Assembly: GCA_902619055.1 (NCBI GenBank)
Contig: CACNCW010000023.1
Coordinates: 1 to 14,225, forward strand
Source: an uncultured Alphaproteobacteria bacterium
GTDB lineage: Bacteria; Pseudomonadota; Alphaproteobacteria; HIMB59; GCA-002718135
Direction: 5' to 3'
DNA length: 14,225 nucleotides
Under the pieces are notes generated by a model that was not told where the DNA came from, made no database searches, and was given only the letters and a program-made list of their open reading frames with translations. Positions 1 to 8,977 of this stretch are shown here, piece after piece; within the stretch, counting starts at the first letter, position 1, and the number at the start of each line of letters is the position of its first letter. Both the position numbers and the translations under genes were made by a program.

Positions 1-671
1 CAATCATGTTCAATTTTATAGCCTCTTCATTAATGATTTTTTTACTAGTAGATGTAATTAGAGATACCAATCAGATGGCCCCACATACTGTTAAACTACC
101 TGAAGCAATCTGGCTTCCCAGTTTTGAAGCATTTTCTGGTATCCTTGGCATAAAGATAAGGTATTCTCCTCTTAATCTTACTTTTTTATTATCTATTGCT
201 TCTTTATTCTTTGTTTGGTTTTTAGTATGGAAAACAAAATGGGGTTATGAGATGCGAGCTGTTGGTCACAATACTCAGGCAGCGATCTATGCAGGTATAT
301 CCCCCCACAAAAATATAATTATAGCTATGTGTATTTCAGGAGGTCTAGCAGGGTTGCTTGGTGTTAATGAAATTCTTGGAGTAAGTCACAAAATACAAGC
401 CGGTTTTCCAGCTGGATATGGTTTTACTGGAATCGCCGTAGCTTTGATGGGTAGAAATCATCCAATTGGAATTTTACCCGCTGCATTCTTATTTGGAATT
501 TTGTACCAAGGCGGTTCAGAAGTAACATTTGAGATGCCTAATATCACTAGATACATGTTTGTTGCTGTTCAAGGCTTGATAATTTTATTTAGCGGAGCGT
601 TAGAAAACTTATTCAGACCACAAATTGAAAGTTTTTTTGTAAGAAGACTTAATACAGAGGTAAATGCATAA
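1..671 (+). CDS. ABC transporter permease, BPD_transp_2 family (5' end outside window)
   Basis: This is the C-terminal part of an inner-membrane permease of the nucleoside/simple-sugar importer group (COG4603, YufP-like). The reading frame is open to the left edge, and the first ATG (position 6) falls inside the conserved stretch resembling 'TIMLNFIA', so the true start lies upstream and about 130-150 residues are missing. Counting from that ATG, the segment RAVGHNTQAAIYAGI (residues 84-98) is the cytoplasmic loop thought to contact the ATPase, and GYGFTGIAVALMGRNHP (138-153) is the second family signature. Hydrophobic segments lie near 2-16, 58-75, 104-120, 140-168 and 183-198. The stop overlaps the next start by one base (TAATG), so the two permeases are translationally coupled and probably form a heterodimer. 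The ATPase and the BMP-type binding lipoprotein would be expected upstream. The substrate cannot be told from the permease; nucleosides or purines are the usual inference. Confidence 0.9.
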   Translation, partial: IMFNFIASSLMIFLLVDVIRDTNQMAPHTVKLPEAIWLPSFEAFSGILGIKIRYSPLNLTFLLSIASLFFVWFLVWKTKWGYEMRAVGHNTQAAIYAGISPHKNIIIAMCISGGLAGLLGVNEILGVSHKIQAGFPAGYGFTGIAVALMGRNHPIGILPAAFLFGILYQGGSEVTFEMPNITRYMFVAVQGLIILFSGALENLFRPQIESFFVRRLNTEVNA

Positions 672-1642
672 TGGAATTTTTGTCTGACATTGCTTCTTTA
701 ATTAATTCTACATTAAGAATATCAACCCCTTTAGTTTTTGCTGCCATGGCGGGTATTTTTGCTGAACGTTCAGGTGTAATTGATTTTAGTTTAGAAGGCA
801 AAATGCTTATGGCAGCTTTTGTTGCAGCTGTAGGTTCTTATTATTTAGGCAATCCGTGGCTTGGGTTATTATTAGCTATTATAGTATGTGTTTGTTTATC
901 AATGTTACATGGTTTTGCATCAGTAACACATAAAGGTGATCAAGTAGTATCATGCGTTGCTATAAATATTTTAATTATTGGTTTAACAACAGCTTTAGCA
1001 GCTGCGTGGTTTGGGCAAGCAGGTCTGACACCAACATTAAATGAAGATCAACGTTTTCTAGAAATCAATTTACCTTTTGCAGACTCTGTAAGAGATATCC
1101 CAATTATTGGAACACTTTATAGTGATATTTTAAGCGGCCATTATGTATTTGTTTATTTAGCTTATTTATCAGTCCCAATTGTTTTCTGGATTGTATTTAA
1201 AACTAGCTTTGGTTTACGTCTACGAGCTGTAGGTGAAAACCCAAGCGCTGTGGATACTGCTGGCATTAATGTTTTTGCTATGAGGTATAAGGCCCTTGCC
1301 GTTAATGGTGTACTAATTGCTTTTGCCGGTGCTCATTTATCAACTGCAGTTAATGCCAATTTTTTTAGAGAGATGTCTGCTGGCAGAGGTTACTTAGCAT
1401 TAGCTGCAATGATTTTTGGAAAGTGGCATCCCAAAACAGCTTTGATCGCATGTTTATTATTTGGTTTCACAGATGCACTTCAAATTAGATTACAAGGTGT
1501 TGAGCTACCAGCTATAGGAGAGATACCTGTTCAGTTAATACAAGCGATACCATACATATTGACAGTTGTATTACTTGCAGGTTTTGTTGGTAAAGCTATT
1601 GCGCCAAACGCAATCGGCCAACCTTATATTAAAGAAAGATAA
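671..1642 (+). CDS. ABC transporter permease, BPD_transp_2 family (COG1079, YufQ-like)
   Basis: This is the second inner-membrane subunit of the same importer, complete at 323 residues, the usual length for this subunit. The N-terminal signature FAERSGVIDFSLEGKMLMAAF (residues 30-50) is typical of the COG1079 group. The ATPase-contact loop RAVGENPSAVDTAGI occupies 185-199, and GRGYLALAAMIFGKWHP (238-254) is the C-terminal signature. About eight to ten hydrophobic segments are visible, for example 18-36, 44-58, 62-80, 92-112, 158-176, 207-222, 240-268 and 290-310. It starts at the ATG that overlaps the preceding stop, which fixes the start. No further transporter gene follows, so it ends the transporter cluster on this side. 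The pairing of two unequal permeases is the known layout of BMP-dependent nucleoside transporters; the actual ligand is inferred only. Confidence 0.92.
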   Translation: MEFLSDIASLINSTLRISTPLVFAAMAGIFAERSGVIDFSLEGKMLMAAFVAAVGSYYLGNPWLGLLLAIIVCVCLSMLHGFASVTHKGDQVVSCVAINILIIGLTTALAAAWFGQAGLTPTLNEDQRFLEINLPFADSVRDIPIIGTLYSDILSGHYVFVYLAYLSVPIVFWIVFKTSFGLRLRAVGENPSAVDTAGINVFAMRYKALAVNGVLIAFAGAHLSTAVNANFFREMSAGRGYLALAAMIFGKWHPKTALIACLLFGFTDALQIRLQGVELPAIGEIPVQLIQAIPYILTVVLLAGFVGKAIAPNAIGQPYIKER

Positions 1643-1664
1643 TTATTATTTCATTTTAATAATT
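1641..1664 (+). terminator. Weak AT-only hairpin after the permease operon
   Basis: An 8-base arm AATTATTA (1641-1648) and its exact complement TAATAATT (1657-1664) surround an 8-base loop and are followed by three more T residues. It sits directly after the permease stop, where a terminator would be expected. With no GC pair in the stem it would be weak, and such pairings arise easily in AT-rich DNA, so this is only a candidate. Confidence 0.25.
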
Positions 1665-1709
1665 TTTAGTCTTTTGAAACCTATATAGTTAATAAAAAAA
1701 GGAGTTAAT

Positions 1710-2003
1710 ATGTTAGTTAAATTAACACAAGATTTAAAAAATGGTTTTGGACCATGGAAACAAATGCTTCTTGCAAATGGTAATAAACTTAAAGAGCATG
1801 GAATGACTTGTATATTTGCAGCAACAGAAAAAGATAATGATAACAAGTTAACTGTTATTTTAGATTTTGCTACACCCGAGGGTATGATGGGTTTTAAAAA
1901 TGATGAAGAATTAACACAAAGAAGAATTGAAGCTGGTGCTATGGTGGAAACTACAGTAATGACACCGATGACTTCTGAAGCAGTCACGAATTTTTCAGGT
2001 TAG
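1710..2003 (+). CDS. Small protein of unknown function (97 aa)
   Basis: I do not recognise this protein with confidence. It is a soluble 97-residue protein with no signal peptide or membrane segment. A strong ribosome binding site (AGGAG, 1700-1704, five bases before ATG) shows that it is a real gene. The layout is an N-terminal strand (MLVKLTQ), a helix with a conserved-looking Trp (residues 11-29, W16), a GMTCIFAATE strand (31-40), a charged turn, the strand KLTVILDFATPEG (46-58) and a C-terminal segment containing EAGAMVETTVMTP (74-86). This beta-alpha-beta-beta-like order recalls dimeric alpha/beta-barrel or DUF3764-like small proteins, but that is a guess from layout. The next gene, an NTF2-like protein, follows after 18 bases, so the two are probably co-transcribed. 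The antisense open frame over this gene is a shadow. Confidence 0.8.
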   Translation: MLVKLTQDLKNGFGPWKQMLLANGNKLKEHGMTCIFAATEKDNDNKLTVILDFATPEGMMGFKNDEELTQRRIEAGAMVETTVMTPMTSEAVTNFSG

Positions 2004-2021
2004 TTAAGAAAGGAAAAAGAT

Positions 2022-2342
2022 ATGAGTTTAATGGAAAGATACCAAAAAGCCATGAATGATAAAAATGAAGATGAAATGAACGATATCTTGCATGATGATT
2101 TTAAATTCACAATGCATGCATCTGGAAACGTTTTATCAAAATCTGATGTAGTTAGTTGGGCTATGTCAGATGATATTAATTCTGATAAAGATAGAATTGT
2201 ATATGAGAATGACGAGATAGCCGTTCTTCATGCTTTTGTTACGTTTAGTGATGGTAACACTCAGGCAGTAATGTCTGTTTTTAAAATTGAAAATGGTAAA
2301 ATTGTTTCTTTAGAAACAGGTGCAACAAATATGCCAAAATAA
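2022..2342 (+). CDS. NTF2/SnoaL-like small protein
   Basis: This 106-residue soluble protein has the profile of the NTF2-like (SnoaL) fold. An N-terminal helix, MERYQKAMNDKNEDEMNDIL (residues 4-23), is followed by HDDFKFTMHASGNVLSK (24-40), the helix SDVVSWAMSDD (41-51), and then the strand pairs IVYENDEIAVLHAFVTF (59-75), AVMSVFKIENGKIVSLE (82-98). The final 'ENGKI' turn is characteristic of the family. Members form a cone-shaped pocket and include small-molecule isomerases, cyclases and many proteins of unknown role, so no reaction can be assigned. A purine-rich ribosome binding site (AAAGGAAAAAG) precedes the ATG. It lies 18 bases after the 97-residue gene and is closed by a strong hairpin, which suggests a two-gene unit. 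Confidence 0.85.
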   Translation: MSLMERYQKAMNDKNEDEMNDILHDDFKFTMHASGNVLSKSDVVSWAMSDDINSDKDRIVYENDEIAVLHAFVTFSDGNTQAVMSVFKIENGKIVSLETGATNMPK

Positions 2343-2343
2343 A

Positions 2344-2370
2344 AAAAGTGGAACTTAAAGTTCCACTTTT
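2344..2370. terminator. Bidirectional intrinsic terminator between convergent genes
   Basis: The perfect 11-base arms AAAAGTGGAAC (2344-2354) and GTTCCACTTTT (2360-2370) enclose a TTAAA loop, with the GC-containing core GTGGAAC. The stem has an A-run on its left and a T-run on its right, so it gives a hairpin plus U-tract in both directions. It lies between the stop of the NTF2-like gene (2342) and the stop of katG (2390), and can serve both converging transcripts. Confidence 0.88.
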
Positions 2371-2389
2371 AAACTAATTAAAACTATTT

Positions 2390-4525
<2,136 letters not shown>

Positions 4526-4540
4526 TTAGAACCTCCGTTT

Positions 4541-4555
4541 TATATTACTAATATA
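4541..4555. promoter_or_regulatory. 7-1-7 palindrome upstream of katG (possible operator)
   Basis: TATATTA-C-TAATATA is a perfect inverted repeat with a single central base, 16 bases from the katG start and just upstream of its ribosome binding site. The 7-1-7 layout is that of Fur-family boxes (Fur/PerR), and PerR or other peroxide sensors often control katG. The half-site does not match the classic PerR sequence, and AT-only palindromes are frequent in such a genome. On the katG strand the same bases also offer TATATT/TAATAT as a -10 candidate, so it could simply be part of a promoter. Confidence 0.3.
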
Positions 4556-4585
4556 TAAAGAATTTAAATTAAAGAAAAGTGAAAA

Positions 4586-4990
4586 TTATAAGTCAATTCT
4601 GAATTTTTCAGGTCGCCACGTCGCAGGGGCAAGCTCAAAATCATTAAATTCGAAAGCAGGTGCGACAGTGCATCCAATTAGACTAAATGAACCAGAAGAT
4701 CTCATAGCAAACCATGTGTTTGCTGTTACGGTATAAATATAATTATGATCTGACCCTAGAGAAAAAACTTCATAATTAACTCCGTCACTCGATGTGAAAA
4801 CTTCTAGAGGATCTCCAGAATAAAAATGTAATATTTCATTTTTTGTTAATCGATGCCAATGCGATTTTTCATTCTTCTTTAATAAGTAATAAATTTGACT
4901 AACATTTTCGTTCTTAAAATTTTCAACATAATGTCCCCCTTCAGGGTGACTAATCATATGGAGTTTTTTTATTAAATTATCTGCTTCCAC
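4586..4990 (-). CDS. DUF985 / Cupin_5 family protein
   Basis: A 134-residue single-domain cupin of the DUF985 (Cupin_5, PF06172) family. Family hallmarks occur in order: HPEGGHYVE (residues 15-23), IYYLLKKNEKSHWHRL (33-48), EILHFYSGDPLEVF (52-65), LGSD (78-81), TANTWFAM (89-96) and GCTVAPAFEFNDFEL (106-120). Cupins of this type form a beta-barrel, but their substrate is unknown, so no reaction is assigned. The start is a GTG directly abutting the ribA stop (TAA then GTG, no spacer, same frame). The next ATG, at residue 12, would leave almost nothing ahead of the HPEGG motif, so GTG is preferred. No clear ribosome binding site is seen, so translation probably depends on ribosomes finishing ribA. 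Confidence 0.9.
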   Translation of the reverse strand: MEADNLIKKLHMISHPEGGHYVENFKNENVSQIYYLLKKNEKSHWHRLTKNEILHFYSGDPLEVFTSSDGVNYEVFSLGSDHNYIYTVTANTWFAMRSSGSFSLIGCTVAPAFEFNDFELAPATWRPEKFRIDL

Positions 4991-5581
4991 TTAAATTAAA
5001 TGACCAAGTTTACTTTTCTTAGTTGAGATATATTTTTCATTATACTTATTGGTGTTTGAGAAAATAGGAACTCTTTGATTTACTTTGATACCCATATCTT
5101 CAAGCGCTTTTATTTTTTTTGGATTATTGGTCATCAAATCTAATTCTTTGATTGCTAGATATTTTACCATCCCAGCAATATTTTCATATGTTCTTTCATC
5201 ATCTTTGAACCCTAATTGATGATTAGCTTCAACAGTATCTAGTCCTTTGTCTTGTAAACTATATGCTTTAATTTTATTTGAGAGACCAATACCCCTTCCT
5301 TCTTGTTGAAGATAAAAAATAACACCTCTTCCAATCTGAGCAATTTGTTTTAATGATTCAGTTAGTTGGAATCTACAATCACATCTCATACTAAAAAAAG
5401 ACTCTCCTGTAATACATTGCGAATGAATTCTTGATAAAACTGGCTCATTAGTAAGCAAGTCACCCATACATATTGCTAAATGATCTTTAGATTCATTTTC
5501 ATCTGTAAAGGCATGTACAGTGAACTCTCCAATATCTGTTGGAAGTTTACTAGTTTCAATAAACTTTAATTTATCTGACAT
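4991..5581 (-). CDS. ribA: GTP cyclohydrolase II
   Basis: First committed enzyme of riboflavin synthesis: GTP to 2,5-diamino-6-ribosylamino-pyrimidinone phosphate, formate and pyrophosphate. It is a stand-alone RibA of 196 residues, the same length as the E. coli enzyme, not a RibBA fusion. The zinc ligands C56, C67 and C69 are in SQCITGESFFSMRCDC. QQEGRGIGL (92-100) and KIKAYSLQDKGLDTVEANHQLGF (103-125) form the GTP site with catalytic Y107, and the Arg in DDER (R130) is also present. TNNPKKIKAL (151-160) and the C-terminal KLGHL follow the family pattern. The ATG overlaps the hisI stop by one base (TAATG), and the cupin gene abuts its own stop. Co-transcription with hisI and hemB groups several cofactor and amino-acid steps, not a riboflavin operon. 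Confidence 0.96.
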   Translation of the reverse strand: MSDKLKFIETSKLPTDIGEFTVHAFTDENESKDHLAICMGDLLTNEPVLSRIHSQCITGESFFSMRCDCRFQLTESLKQIAQIGRGVIFYLQQEGRGIGLSNKIKAYSLQDKGLDTVEANHQLGFKDDERTYENIAGMVKYLAIKELDLMTNNPKKIKALEDMGIKVNQRVPIFSNTNKYNEKYISTKKSKLGHLI

Positions 5582-6054
5582 TATAGTTTAGTGGGATTTG
5601 CGGCACCTTTGTATACTTCTTCAGGATCAAAAACTTTTTCTTTTTCTTCAAATTTAAGAACAACTTTAGAGCTAGAATTATCCAAAGGTATACTTCTATA
5701 AAAACATGATCTATATCCTACATGACAGCTAGCACCACCTTTGACATCAACCCTTAACCAAACACAATCTTGATCATCATCAATTCTTATTTCTTTTATC
5801 TTCTGAGTTAATCCACTTGTTTTACCCTTATGCCAAAGGGTATTTCTACTTCTAGAAAAATAAACTGCTTCGCCCAAACTTATAGTTTTTTTAAAAGCTT
5901 CTTCATTCATATAACCCTGCATAAGTAGTTCGCCAGATGAAAAATCTGTTGTTACAACTGGTATTAGACCATTTGAATCAAATTTTGGAGCAAGCTCGTT
6001 TGACTCCTCAACTTGTTCTATAGACTTTCTTTTTTCAAATTGAATGTTATTCAT
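5581..6054 (-). CDS. hisI: Phosphoribosyl-AMP cyclohydrolase
   Basis: Third step of histidine synthesis: opens the adenine ring of phosphoribosyl-AMP to give the ProFAR precursor. At 157 residues it is a single-function enzyme with no HisE (PRA-PH) domain. [15 protein letters not shown] (43-57), [18 protein letters not shown] (64-81) and the magnesium site D92/D94/D96 lead into the zinc ligands C97, C110 (GGASCHVG) and C117 (RSCFYR). The first 25 residues are a variable charged extension. The start overlaps the hemB stop by eight bases (ATGAATAA). An upstream start is unlikely because the frame there is inside hemB and no better site is seen. The gene stands outside any his operon. Its first five residues (MNNIQ) and the flanking bases are nearly the same as those of hemB, because of a repeat described separately. 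Confidence 0.96.
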   Translation of the reverse strand: MNNIQFEKRKSIEQVEESNELAPKFDSNGLIPVVTTDFSSGELLMQGYMNEEAFKKTISLGEAVYFSRSRNTLWHKGKTSGLTQKIKEIRIDDDQDCVWLRVDVKGGASCHVGYRSCFYRSIPLDNSSSKVVLKFEEKEKVFDPEEVYKGAANPTKL

Positions 6055-6060
6055 TTTTTA
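6040..6060 (-). repeat. Copy 2 of a 21-base repeat at the hemB/hisI junction
   Basis: These 21 bases match 7034-7054 at 20 of 21 positions. Read on the coding strand, the unit is TAA-AAA-ATGAATAACAT-W-CAA (W is T here). In this copy it encodes the last residues of hemB, its stop, and the start of hisI (MNNIQ). The two copies lie in the same orientation and are separated by the hemB gene. Confidence 0.85.
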
Positions 6061-7048
6061 ATTTTTCAGCAGCTTCTAATGCAAAGTAAGTCAGTATACC
6101 ATTTGCTCCAGCTCTTTTAAAAGACAAAAGAGATTCCATTACAACTTTTTCATTTAGCCAACCCTTATTAATTGACTCTTTTATCATCGAATATTCACCA
6201 GATACTTGGTAGGCAAAAGTTGGAACTTTAAATTCTGATTTTATTCTAGAAATAATATCAAGATAAGGCATACCAGGCTTAACCATTACCATATCTGCAC
6301 CTTCACTTATATCTAATCCAACTTCTCTAATAGCTTCATCACTGTTTGATGGATCCATTTGATAAGTTAATTTACCATCTTTCCCTAAATTAGAACCAGA
6401 ACTTATAGCATCTCTAAAAGGTCCATAAAAACCTGAAGCATATTTTGCAGCATAAGAGAGAATAAGGGTATCTGTTAAATTGTTTGAATCTAATGCAGTT
6501 CTTATTCTTCCAACTCTTCCATCCATCATATCCGAAGGGGCGATTACATCACAACCAGCATTCGCTTGGATTAGAGCTTGTTGTTCCAAAACCTCCAAAG
6601 TTTTATCATTATCTATTTTATTATTTATAACTAAACCATCATGCCCATGGTCCGTAAAAGGATCTAACGCAACATCACATAAGATACCAATATTTGGAAA
6701 ATCTTTTTTGATACTTTTAATAGATCTGCAAACCAAGTTGTTTTCATCTACAGCTAAACTTCCCTCAGAATTTTTAAGACCACTTTCAATTTGCGGAAAA
6801 ATTGCAATAGCAGGAATATTAAATTTAACAGCTTTTTCTACTTTGCTTAAAAGTTTATCAATAGAGTATCTGCTTACACCAGGCATCGAATTAATAGGAT
6901 CATCAACCTTGTTTCCTTCGCATACAAATAGAGGCAAGATTAAATCATTAACACTAAGTGTATTTTCAGCAACTAAACGGCGAGAGAATTCTTTCATTCT
7001 GTTACGTCTAAGTCTTGTACTTGGAAACTTACCTTGTATGTTATTCAT
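6047..7048 (-). CDS. hemB: Delta-aminolevulinic acid dehydratase (porphobilinogen synthase)
   Basis: Joins two 5-aminolevulinate molecules into porphobilinogen for haem. The length of 333 residues is normal. The two active-site lysines are K202 ([15 protein letters not shown]) and K257 ([13 protein letters not shown], the Schiff-base lysine). The metal-site region reads [14 protein letters not shown] (125-138), with aspartates where zinc enzymes have cysteines, so this is the Mg-dependent form known from plants, alphaproteobacteria and relatives. [14 protein letters not shown] (170-183) and QVSGEYSMI (281-289) are further signatures. The start lies three bases after the thrS stop, and the end overlaps hisI. 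Haem made by this pathway is the cofactor of KatG further along the same strand. A 21-base repeat covers both ends of the gene, which hints at insertion, duplication or recombination here. Confidence 0.97.
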   Translation of the reverse strand: MNNIQGKFPSTRLRRNRMKEFSRRLVAENTLSVNDLILPLFVCEGNKVDDPINSMPGVSRYSIDKLLSKVEKAVKFNIPAIAIFPQIESGLKNSEGSLAVDENNLVCRSIKSIKKDFPNIGILCDVALDPFTDHGHDGLVINNKIDNDKTLEVLEQQALIQANAGCDVIAPSDMMDGRVGRIRTALDSNNLTDTLILSYAAKYASGFYGPFRDAISSGSNLGKDGKLTYQMDPSNSDEAIREVGLDISEGADMVMVKPGMPYLDIISRIKSEFKVPTFAYQVSGEYSMIKESINKGWLNEKVVMESLLSFKRAGANGILTYFALEAAEKLKNE

Positions 7049-7054
7049 TTTTTA
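7034..7054 (-). repeat. Copy 1 of a 21-base repeat at the thrS/hemB junction
   Basis: Partner of 6040-6060, same orientation, one mismatch (A here at the W position in coding sense). On the coding strand it begins with the thrS stop TAA, three A residues, and then the hemB start ATGAATAACATACAA. Joining the two copies would give thrS stop, AAA, hisI start with no other change. Confidence 0.85.
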
Positions 7055-8977
7055 CTCTATTGGCGATTTTGCTTCTTTAGATAAACTAGTAACAATATCT
7101 TCTAATTTAAAGGTTTTTGTTTCAGACGATCCAATTCTTCTAACAGATACTGTTTTATCTTGAGCTTCTTTTTTTCCAACAGCGATAATTGCTGGCACCT
7201 TACTATTACTGTGTTCACGTATTTTATAACCAATTTTTTCATTACGTGTATCTATTTCGGCTCTAATTCCTTTAGATATTAATGCTTTTTGTACCACATA
7301 AGCATACTCATCAGTATCTGATGTAATTGTAGCAACTACAGCTTGCAATGGTGAAAGCCAAAACGGAAGATGGCCCGCATAATGTTCAATTAGAATGCCG
7401 GTGAATCTCTCTAAGGAACCGAATAGAGCTCTATGCAACATGACTGGTATTTTTTTATTTCCATCTTCTCCAATATAAGTAGCTCCCAATCTTCCAGGTA
7501 AATTTAAATCTACTTGCAGTGTTCCACATTGCCAGTCTCTACCAATTGCATCACGTAAAACAAACTCTAATTTTGGACCGTAAAATGCACCTTCTCCTGG
7601 GTTGAGTGTGTACTCAAGACCTGTTGCTTCCATGGCTTGCATTAATGCAGCCTCAGCTTTATCCCAAATAGCATCATCTCCCACACGTTTTTCAGGACGA
7701 TCAGAAAATTTAATTCTAACATTATCAAAACCAAAGTCCTTATAGATACTAAGTATCAAATCACATACCGTTTTACTTTCTTGTGTAATTTGATCTTCTG
7801 TACAAAATATATGTGCATCATCTTGTGTGAATGCTCTCACCCTCATTAATCCATGAAGAGCACCTGATGGTTCATAACGATGTACTTTTCCAAACTCAGA
7901 TAATAGAAATGGTAAGTCTCTATAACTTTTTAATCCTTGTTTAAAAATTTCTACAGCGCCAGGACAATTCATTGGTTTGATAGCATAAATTTTATCGTCT
8001 TTGGCTTCAGTCCTAAACATCATGTCACTAAATTTATCCCAGTGACCAGACATTTCCCATAGAGATTTATCCATCATGTCAGGCGTATTAGTTTCTACAT
8101 ACCCTGCCTTGTCTTGTCTATTTCGCATATAATTTATTAACGATTGGAATAATGTCCAACCCTTAGGATGCCAAAAAACCGCTCCAGGAGCCTCTTCCTG
8201 AAAATGAAATAAATCCATTTCTCTCCCTAGTTTTCGGTGATCTCTTTTTTCCGCTTCTTCAATTTGTAAAAGGTGTTGTTCAAGATCTTTTTCTGTTGCC
8301 CAAGCTGTTCCATAAATTCTTGTTAGCATCGCATTAGATGAATCACCTCGCCAGTAAGCACCAGCAACTTTCATTAATTTAAATGCTTTACCAATTTGTT
8401 TTGTTGAAACCATATGAGGACCTCTGCATAAGTCTAACCAATCACCTTGTTTATAAATACTTATTTCCTCATTATCAGGTAGATCATTAATTAATTCAAC
8501 TTTGTAGTTTTCACCTTTATCTTTAAAATGTTTTATTGATTCTTCTTTAGACCATACCTCTCTTATAAAATTTTTATTTCTTTGAATGATATCATGCATC
8601 TTCTTTTCAATTTTTGGAAGATCAGCAACAGTAAAAGGTTCATCTCTTGCAAAATCATAATAGAAACCATTTTCAATTGCTGGACCAATTGTAACTTGTG
8701 TTCCAGGGAATAATTCTTGGACAGCTTCTGCCATTACATGAGCACAATCATGTCGAATTAATTCAAGTGCTTCCTCGCTCTCTCTTTTTAAAATCGCTAC
8801 AGATGCATCACTATTAATAGGTAAACTAATATCTTTTATCTCACTATTAATTTTTATAGCAACTGATTCTTTGGCAAGAGATTTAGAAATTTGTGATGCC
8901 AATTCAAGACCATTGATGCCCTTATCAACTTCCTTTTTATTTCCATCTGGAAATGTAATTGTTATCTTTTCACTCAT
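7052..8977 (-). CDS. thrS: Threonyl-tRNA synthetase
   Basis: Charges tRNA-Thr; cytoplasmic homodimer. At 641 residues it matches the E. coli enzyme (642) and carries all domains. These are a TGS domain (about 1-62), an editing domain with H76/H80 (HDCAH) and C184/H188 (CRGPH), and a class II catalytic core with motif 2 at 363-383 ([21 protein letters not shown]). The zinc ligands are C338 (MNCPG), H389 (DDAHIF) and H515 ([13 protein letters not shown]); the last also forms motif 3. The C-terminal HGTP anticodon-binding domain is at about 540-635. Editing residues are intact, so mischarged Ser-tRNA should be cleared. The start overlaps the cysS stop by four bases (ATGA), and hemB starts three bases after its stop. 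No T-box or leader-hairpin regulation is possible here because the gene has no leader of its own. Confidence 0.98.
   Translation of the reverse strand: MSEKITITFPDGNKKEVDKGINGLELASQISKSLAKESVAIKINSEIKDISLPINSDASVAILKRESEEALELIRHDCAHVMAEAVQELFPGTQVTIGPAIENGFYYDFARDEPFTVADLPKIEKKMHDIIQRNKNFIREVWSKEESIKHFKDKGENYKVELINDLPDNEEISIYKQGDWLDLCRGPHMVSTKQIGKAFKLMKVAGAYWRGDSSNAMLTRIYGTAWATEKDLEQHLLQIEEAEKRDHRKLGREMDLFHFQEEAPGAVFWHPKGWTLFQSLINYMRNRQDKAGYVETNTPDMMDKSLWEMSGHWDKFSDMMFRTEAKDDKIYAIKPMNCPGAVEIFKQGLKSYRDLPFLLSEFGKVHRYEPSGALHGLMRVRAFTQDDAHIFCTEDQITQESKTVCDLILSIYKDFGFDNVRIKFSDRPEKRVGDDAIWDKAEAALMQAMEATGLEYTLNPGEGAFYGPKLEFVLRDAIGRDWQCGTLQVDLNLPGRLGATYIGEDGNKKIPVMLHRALFGSLERFTGILIEHYAGHLPFWLSPLQAVVATITSDTDEYAYVVQKALISKGIRAEIDTRNEKIGYKIREHSNSKVPAIIAVGKKEAQDKTVSVRRIGSSETKTFKLEDIVTSLSKEAKSPIE

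Noticed and set aside
1674..1700. TTGAAA at 1674 as a -35 box for the small gene pair
   Set aside because: A -10 at normal spacing would fall on the A-run and ribosome binding site, leaving no room for a transcript start. No convincing promoter is seen there.
1646..1987. 113-codon open frame on the minus strand over the 97-residue gene
   Set aside because: It is antisense to a gene with a clear ribosome binding site, its own start has none, and the translation has no recognisable domain. It is a shadow.
4586..5581. Stop-codon read-through making a RibA-cupin fusion protein
   Set aside because: TAA is the least leaky stop, and no stimulating structure is evident. Re-initiation at the adjacent GTG is simpler.
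6480..7163. 227-codon plus-strand open frame across the hemB/thrS junction
   Set aside because: It is antisense to two certain genes. Its length is notable, but the translation has no family pattern and there is no promoter or ribosome binding site.
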